Shown: in pieces, positions 58,632 to 64,000 of the stretch | Position numbering within the stretch: the first letter of the stretch is position 1 | How the letters are laid out: each line of letters begins with the position of its first letter | Assembly (NCBI GenBank): GCA_038503035.1 | Contig: JAVSML010024600.1 | Coordinates: 939,240 to 1,003,239 of the forward strand | Direction: 5' to 3' | DNA length: 64,000 bases | From: Crocodylus rhombifer | Lineage: Eukaryota; Chordata; Crocodylia; Crocodylidae | Translations under genes and position numbers: made by a program | Notes under the pieces: model-generated | Told to the model about the DNA's origin: nothing | Seen by the model: only the letters and a program-made list of their open reading frames with translations | Databases searched by the model: none

Positions 58632-59952
58632 TGTCACGGGACGGGGACCCAGGAGCGGCCGTGATCTCTCCTGGTGCCCCTACCATGCCAAGTTGCCCAT
58701 TTAGCACCCTCGTTCTCACCCACCAAGACTTTGATGGTTCTATAATATTAATGGGAGGCTGCCTTTACTTGACCCCTTGGACCCAGTGCTCTTACCCTTC
58801 CAGTCCCTGCTCTATACAAAAATGGATTCTGGTGCCCCAACCCTATGGGCGTTGCGTGGCTCCTTCCGCCCTAATACCATGCCCCAAGACTCTCAGTTGT
58901 TCCGGACATTATCTCGTCAATGCCCTTGCTCTCTAATCTTGTACTTGCCCTTACCGGGTTCTAGTCATACACTCGCCCTCACCGGGCTCTCTGATCTTGT
59001 GCTTGCCCTCACCAGGCATCTATTCATACGCCTGCCCTCACCGGGCTCCTTATCTCTATACTTGCCCTCACCGGGCGTCTTAATGTGCTCACCTCAGAGC
59101 ACTCGCCCCTATTGGGGCTGTCCCGCGCTCCCCACGCACTCACCCCCACAGGGGCCTGTTTCATATTCCCTGTGCTCACGTCGCCCGCACTGGGCTTCGT
59201 CTCCCACGCTTCCCTCGGTCGGGGCTCAGGTGGCCGTAGCCATGCCTGGCCCCTGACCCACTTCAGGGGTCTTACGCCCGACTTGGGCACTTCACAATTG
59301 GGCTCAGGCGGCCTCCACCTTACCTGGCCCTCAAGACCCCTTTCGTGGGACTGGGGTCAGTGCCCCCTGAACGTTGTGCCCTCACTGGGCTTCTTGCTTG
59401 CAAGCCCCTCCCTAGGGCTGTACTCATGCTCACACCCACACTGGGGCCTGTCTCGCGCTGCACAACTCTGCCCCACTGGAGCCGGGGTCTGTACAAACCC
59501 CCAAACACGGCACCCTCCCTGGTGCCAGGAACCCCCACTCTACTGGGTAGCCCCCATGAGGCCTCCTCCAACCCCTACAGCCTCACCCGGTCCTCCGGTG
59601 TTACACAAACAACCAAACCAAAAAGACAAAGCCATAAGCCAACTGGCTGTAACACAAAATAAACCTCCTGGCTATAACATAAATTCTGCACCACCCTGGC
59701 TCTCCTTCATACCTCCCTGTCAGGGTTCTCTCCACCCCGTACCATCATGCAGATGCTCAGGCTGCTCTGCTCTGCAGCAGAGCTCCCACTGCTCAGGCTG
59801 CCAGAGGGGAACTGCCTGCTAGGCTTCAGCCTGGGCTGTTTATATAGTCCAGGCCCTGCTCCCTCCTGGTCAGCTGACCAACTGCGGTTGCCCCACCAAC
59901 CAGCACCTGTATCTCTTCATAGGAGCAGGGCACCAGAGTGCCTCCTGCGACA
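58632..59952 (-). mobile_element. 1321-bp LTR inserted in the ERV pol, perfect 5-bp duplication
   Basis: TAAAC flanks both sides (58627-58631 and 59953-59957). The unit starts TGTCACGGG and ends GCGACA on +. A TATA box on the minus strand (GACTATATAAACAG, about 59848-59835) sets the orientation to minus. The body is strikingly GC- and C-rich compared with its surroundings. Removing it rejoins the older retroviral pol. No internal retroviral genes accompany it, so it is a solo LTR. Its open frames (up to 245 codons on +) are composition artefacts. Confidence 0.9.
58947..59076. repeat. Tandem hairpin array inside the 1321-bp LTR
   Basis: Five copies of a 13-bp near-palindrome (GCCCTCACCGGGC or close variants) start at 58947, 58975, 59005, 59034 and 59064, a period of 28-30 bp. 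Each folds as GCCC/GGGC with a 5-base loop. Degenerate relatives continue to about 59390 (59105-59118, 59183-59195, 59378-59390). Confidence 0.85.
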
Positions 59953-59957
59953 TAAAC

Positions 59958-60480
59958 ATACAGTAGCAGTGTCCTATACTTGACTGGTTTCCCGTCTGAA
60001 TATAAAACTCTCAGGACTGCCATACTGGCAACCAGTCACACAACACTCTATGTACACATTCAGTCAGAGAACAGTGCAATGGTGCGATTTTTAGGTGTAT
60101 TTTCTAGACCAGCTATAATGCCCACAACTTCCGCAGCTTGGTCCAATGGGAAATCACAGCACCCATTCACAACTTGTACAATTCCCACATTACCAACTTA
60201 TACAGCTATGAACCTGGTATATTGCATGCATCAATGTAAAATGTACTACCATTGGTAAACCATACTAGATCATAATTGGCAACAGTTTCTTCTGTAAAAC
60301 CTCTACACATTTGGAATACCAATAATCTGAGAACATTGATAATTAAAAGACACTCATGATAATTGTCCTTGTCTTGATCCTCTATCACCAAACCATACAG
60401 TAATGCTGGAAACTTTTGCACCAATTCCAGGCTTACATTTCAGTTTAACAGAGCTAGTGTCCATTGAGCAATCCTCTGGA
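59958..60480 (-). pseudogene. Retroviral RNase H remnant
   Basis: Minus frames read VWFTNGSTFYIDACN at about 60230-60260, where the first catalytic residue (FTDGS in active enzymes) is Asn. This is followed by IALFSD and SDGKPVKYRTLLLYVYV near 59960-60110, which continues across the inserted LTR into 58600. Several stops interrupt it. Confidence 0.7.
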
Positions 60481-60997
60481 CACCCCAGAGTCATTATTTT
60501 TTCCATTCAGGACATATTTAATGTATGTGTTGTTTTAAGAATGATGGGCACCATCCCTGTTGGATACTCCCGCTGCTGGAGGGCTCACACTAATGCTAGA
60601 ATTTCCCTCTCACAGGCTATATTGCTGGTCCATGTCTGAGAGAGCTCATGATGCATATGCCACCAATCATCTTCCTGATTCAAAGTCTCAAGAAAGGACT
60701 GCACCTAGGTTCTTGTTGGAAGTGGCTAGCTCTAAAACAAATGGTTTATTAATGTCTTGATACAGCAGTACCGGTGCAGTTACCACACTCTTTTTCATTG
60801 GTTTATAGCAACACACTCTTGCTTGCCCCAGCTCCACTCAACTCTTTTTCACAGAAAATGATGAAGAGGGGTTGTTTTAAGCACAAAATCTTCCACAAAA
60901 CCTCTAAGAAAGTCCACCAAACCCAAAAATGATCTGAGAGTACTGGTGTCTTGAGGCATCGGTAGCTTTTGAATTAACTTAACTTGAACACTGACTG
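60481..60997 (-). pseudogene. Retroviral RT thumb/connection remnant
   Basis: Near 60890-60970 the minus strand reads LPMPQDTSTLRSFLGLVDF, the conserved segment between RT palm and RNase H. Broken frames continue left to RNase H. The right end is cut by the 809-bp LTR. Confidence 0.7.
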
Positions 60998-61003
60998 GAC
61001 TTC

Positions 61004-61812
61004 TGTTTCAGCTGCCAGCGGAGGGAGGGTTTGGGATTGAGAGAGTGGTCGGGGGTAAAAAGGTAAAATAGGTTTATTGATTTAAGAAACACGCAACTAC
61101 ACAAAGCTTAACAATACAACGAGGACAGACAGTAAAATTCCAAGTCGGCAACTTATTAGCAGTCCCCTTTGATGCCTGGAATAGATAACCTTTTAAGATC
61201 TAGCGAAGTCAGGTGTCCCCAATCTGTGCCATCCAAAGGGGTACTGGGAAGGACCCTGGTATTCAGTTTTTTGGCTCTTTAAAATCTACTGGCTTACAGA
61301 ATCCAGGTCAACAGCTTTTTCTTACAGAGTCAGCTTTCTTTACCATGCTGCTGTGTTTCCTTCTATCGATTTCTGGATGTGTTAGGAAATTCATAACTTT
61401 TGAGCTATGCTGTCAGCTCACAGCTAATTACAAGTTTTATGCTGCAAACTTTTCTTATATGATTAACTAATAGCAGTACAAGCCTTTTCATTTTCCTGAT
61501 ATGATTAATTTTAGCTGCCCCATTGCTAACAAAGCTGGCCTTAACTAGGTTTTAAACTTTAATTAAACTTTAAGCTATGGCTTATATGTATTAACAAATT
61601 ACATGACATATCCGGTCTAAACATCACAGAACCCTAGCAAGCACTAAGCTACAAAGTTTCCTTTTACACTTTGCTTTTCAGCTGTAAGAAGCAGAAAGCT
61701 TGGTTTAACTCTTAGAAAGCTGGTTTCACCATCACAGGATGCCTCAGCAAGCATTTCTTTCAAGCAGACACCATTCTTTGCTACTAAGAGACACGACCAG
61801 GCCACTGCCACA
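61004..61812 (-). mobile_element. 809-bp LTR inserted in the ERV pol, perfect 6-bp duplication
   Basis: GACTTC flanks both sides (60998-61003 and 61813-61818). The unit runs TGTTTCAGC...TGCCACA on +. AATAAA on the minus strand at 61078-61073 lies near its left end, which places the LTR in minus orientation. Retroviral pol homology ends at the right duplication and resumes at the left one. No internal sequence is attached, so it is a solo LTR of a family different from both other LTRs here. Confidence 0.88.
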
Positions 61813-61818
61813 GACTTC

Positions 61819-62120
61819 TACCACTTTGATTAAGTTGTAATTCCAAATACTTTACTGTAGGCTGAACTAACTGTGCTTTTTCAGGGTTTATTTATATCTG
61901 GTGATGTAAATGATGTTTAGCACCCTTTCGGTATGACACAAGCATTCCTCTCTTGAGGTAGCAGTAATTAAAATATCATCAACATATGACACCACATACT
62001 CCACATCCTCCTCGCTCAGACCTTTCCACATATCTGTGACAAATCTATGACAATATACAGGTGTGTTATGGAATCCCTGTGACAGCCTTTTAAAAGTATA
62101 CTGTCACTGATCAAAAGTTA
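61819..62120 (-). pseudogene. Retroviral reverse transcriptase palm with YVDD
   Basis: The minus strand reads LSQGFHNTPVYCHRFVTDMW and then EYVVSYVDDILITA, the RT motif B to C region. The YVDD codons are at 61986-61975, with both catalytic Asp kept. Stops lie on either side. A short conserved stretch (QLVQPTVKYL) follows toward the inserted LTR. The upstream fingers are missing where the Penelope-like fragment interrupts. Confidence 0.85.
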
Positions 62121-62130
62121 AAAGTGTGGC

Positions 62131-62735
62131 AGGATATCAGTGACACTGTAAATTTGTAGAAATTAAAAACACAAAAGACAAAGCAGGGAAGCGGGGGGAC
62201 AAGGGTGGAGGGGGAGCAGGGGAAAATAAGGCCGAGGGTGAGTAAGGGAGACACTACAGTGGTAGTAATTCAAGGTTGAATACAGGCTGTCTGTGAAAAA
62301 GGAAATAGCTGGAAATTAGGAAGACAAAGGTCAGAAAAGTAGGGGAGGGAAGGGGAGAAAAGGTAGGGGGAAAGAAAAATGTAAAAGGTTAGATCTGGCA
62401 GGTACCTGGTGAATCAGCTTTCAGGAAGGTTGTAACGTGTCATAAATCTAATTTTTATATATCGAGTCCATGATTTTTTGTATCCAGTAGATTTATGAAG
62501 TTCTAGACTCGTCTACAAAGGGTGCTTTGTAAATTCCCCTTGAGTATTAGAACTGGGAGATTGGAGAGGGAGTGATTGTCCTGCGAGAAGTGTGCTCCCA
62601 CAGGTAAATCGGTATTCTTGTCTTTGATAGATTTTCGATGTTTGTTCATTCTGGTGCACAGTTGCTGTTTATATCACATCTACTAAAAGAACCTTGCCTG
62701 CCTATGTCCTTAGACCAACATGGCTACAACCAAAA
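62131..62735 (-). mobile_element. Penelope-like element fragment with GIY-YIG end
   Basis: On the minus strand at about 62440-62670 a frame reads LCTRMNKHRKSIKDKN, then PVGAHFSQDNHSLSNLPVLILKG, split here as PVGAHFSQDNHS and LSNLPVLILKG, the C-terminal part of a GIY-YIG endonuclease typical of Penelope-like elements. It ends with a KLDT-like residue block near 62500. The purine-rich left part (62180-62390) is the downstream non-coding tail. At 62685-62735 a tail piece (CTATGTCCTTAGACCAAC) lies in the opposite orientation, as in the inverted partial repeats these elements leave. Confidence 0.7.
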
Positions 62736-62744
62736 ACCTCTGCC

Positions 62745-62927
62745 CTAATGACTCTTTCTGAACTGACCCTCAGGTCTCACATGGTCTGAGGTATCAAATT
62801 CCACACTGTCCTTACAAGACACTTTTGCTATTTGCAGGCTTTTCTCTGCTAGGAACTTTTCGCCGAACCACTTCTTGCTAGAACCTCTGAACTTTAGAAG
62901 GTTCCCACTGCAACTAAGTCTGATCAA
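62745..62927 (-). pseudogene. Unassigned retroviral frame (gag-pro region)
   Basis: A 60-codon minus frame lies between the gag-like part and RT, where the gag end or protease would be. I see no protease DSG/DTG motif, so the function is not assigned. Confidence 0.3.
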
Positions 62928-63372
62928 AGCTTCTCTCTGTAACCTCCAAGACTCTCAGTTTCTTTGGCTCTTCCTTATGAGCAACAGGCTTAGCCTCTTA
63001 ACCTTGGAGAGCTTCAGTGGCCACCTTATACCTCATCACATGTAAAACCTTTCCATTATGTACCCAGGTACATCCAAATACCCCTCGAGAATCCCTTAAC
63101 CAAATCCTTAATAAAGTCTGGGGAGTCAAAATCGATTAAATGTCTACCCCTATTGACTACAGCATAAAGCATCCACTTTCACTAAATATAGGACCCTGGA
63201 CATTCACTGCCCACCTGATAGCACTCAAAATAAAGGATCTCTACAGGTTTCCCATGAAAGAATAAGTGAAACACTACATCATTGAATTCATCACCATTTT
63301 GGATGCCTGGGGATTTTATCCTTACTGGCAATGCAGCAAAATCTTATGTCATCATGCACTCTTGAGCCAGAT

Positions 63373-64000
63373 CTATGACATCTTTTGTGAATAGTGTTCA
63401 CTGTCTCCACTCAGCCCAATTTCCACAGTCCAATCTACACAGGTCTTACAGGTCGGTGGCCCAATGCACTTTCCTAAAGCACATAAGTCATCTGGGCTAA
63501 ACGAAAGCAGCATCCTCTCTTGTCCATGATCTGCCATTGTCCAACAGTGTCTCCTTGCCACGGATGGGTGCCATAGGTGCTGCCCTCTCCTGCTTCGGAG
63601 AGTCAGCCTTCCTATGCCTCTGGGTCTTATTGCTAGCCAAGTCACCATCACCACTATGCTGGCTGGACACAGAATCTGAATCACTATATTCCTTTCCAAG
63701 ATCACAATTGTCTGGCATGACACGTATATTCATCAACAACTTACTTCCCCTGAGAACCTTTACCTGGTATTCTAATGACCTAATTTTCTTTTCACACCTA
63801 GTGTGATCTGTGGTATGCTTTTCTGCTTCCTCTTTAAGAATGCAGTTAAGCCGCTCTAATGTCCTCTACTTTACCTCACCAACTATCACAGTCTGCAATG
63901 AGACTATCAATATCACTTTCTACTTCTTTCACATGACTTTTTAATTTACAGATTTTGTTAGCATCACACCTGGAGTGCTTATTCAGTTGACAAATTTGGT
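63373..64000 (-). pseudogene. Retroviral gag-like remnant (partial)
   Basis: At 63760-64000 the broken minus frames are rich in Leu, Glu and Lys with heptad spacing, suggesting a coiled coil. At 63373-63739 they continue through an Asp/Ser-rich acidic stretch and a basic RHRKADSPKQERAAP segment to GKCIGPPTCKTCVDW. The position, upstream of RT in the ERV direction, makes gag the natural identity, but no zinc knuckle or major homology motif is visible. The start is outside the window. Confidence 0.45.

Larger units (their letters stand above)
54875..64000 (-). mobile_element. Ancient endogenous retrovirus, minus strand, incomplete at right edge
   Basis: Reading leftward the order is gag-like coiled coil (63.4-64.0 kb), RT, RT connection, RNase H, integrase, env and 3' LTR. 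The 5' LTR and start of gag lie outside the window. Three later insertions split it: Penelope-like (about 62131-62735), an 809-bp LTR (61004-61812) and a 1321-bp LTR (58632-59952). Every gene is broken by stops or frameshifts. YVDD in RT, an HHCC/DDE-type integrase and a complete env region with a basic cleavage site are visible. The class is not settled: the coiled-coil gag is reminiscent of foamy-like or class III elements, but this is weak. Confidence 0.85.

Noticed and set aside
58947..59076. CRISPR-like array of 13-bp palindromes with 15-17 bp spacers
   Set aside because: The sequence is eukaryotic, the spacers resemble each other, the repeat is too short, and the array sits inside an LTR defined by TG/CA ends and a duplication. 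It is a tandem repeat.
59085..59822. 245-codon plus frame
   Set aside because: Entirely inside a solo LTR of the opposite orientation; Pro/Ser/Leu-rich and explained by C-rich composition.
2336..64000. Exons of EMB, the expected neighbour of PARP8
   Set aside because: No immunoglobulin-like or embigin-like frame with splice sites was found. The gene is probably beyond the window.

Overview
The window is vertebrate nuclear DNA. The dense CR1/L3 LINEs, many non-autonomous hAT elements, Penelope-like elements with GIY-YIG remnants and old endogenous retroviruses suggest a non-avian sauropsid. A crocodilian is the best guess, from the CR1 3' tail style and repeat mix; this is inference and no database was searched.

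One host gene is visible. The minus strand carries the first two coding exons of PARP8 (exon 1 at 1583-1673, exon 2 at 1005-1059), joined in phase across a 523-bp intron. They sit in a CpG island of about 1115-2335 that must be the PARP8 promoter. The gene continues past the left edge. Everything to the right (about 2.4-64 kb) is upstream intergenic DNA, with no further host exon that I can support.

The intergenic part is a repeat landscape. 4-9 kb: a fold-back MITE, a decayed TATA- and intron-bearing SANT/Myb-like gene ending near a CR1 tail, and a small hAT. 9-16 kb: a non-autonomous hAT (three copies in the window) and a decayed Gmr1-like Ty3/Gypsy gag-pro with a SCAN-like capsid and zinc knuckle. 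18.5-21.3 kb: a long CR1 ORF2 with a destroyed RT active site. 22-26 kb: hAT elements with perfect 8-bp target-site duplications (TSDs). 28-38 kb: CR1 fragments, a 523-bp solo LTR, and hAT copies inserted into repeats whose empty sites are also in the window. 40-48 kb: a Penelope-like fragment with a GIY-YIG remnant and a hammerhead-like tail, CR1 tails, and an unexplained repeat pair. 51-55 kb: a hAT with a perfect TSD and an L3-type LINE.

54.9-64 kb is one ancient endogenous retrovirus in minus orientation, running off the right edge. From right to left it holds gag-like coiled coil, RT (YVDD), RT connection, RNase H, integrase, env and 3' LTR. It has been interrupted by a Penelope-like fragment, an 809-bp LTR (TSD GACTTC) and a 1321-bp LTR (TSD TAAAC); the latter contains a regular array of short GC hairpins. 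All its genes are broken by stops, frameshifts or lost catalytic residues.
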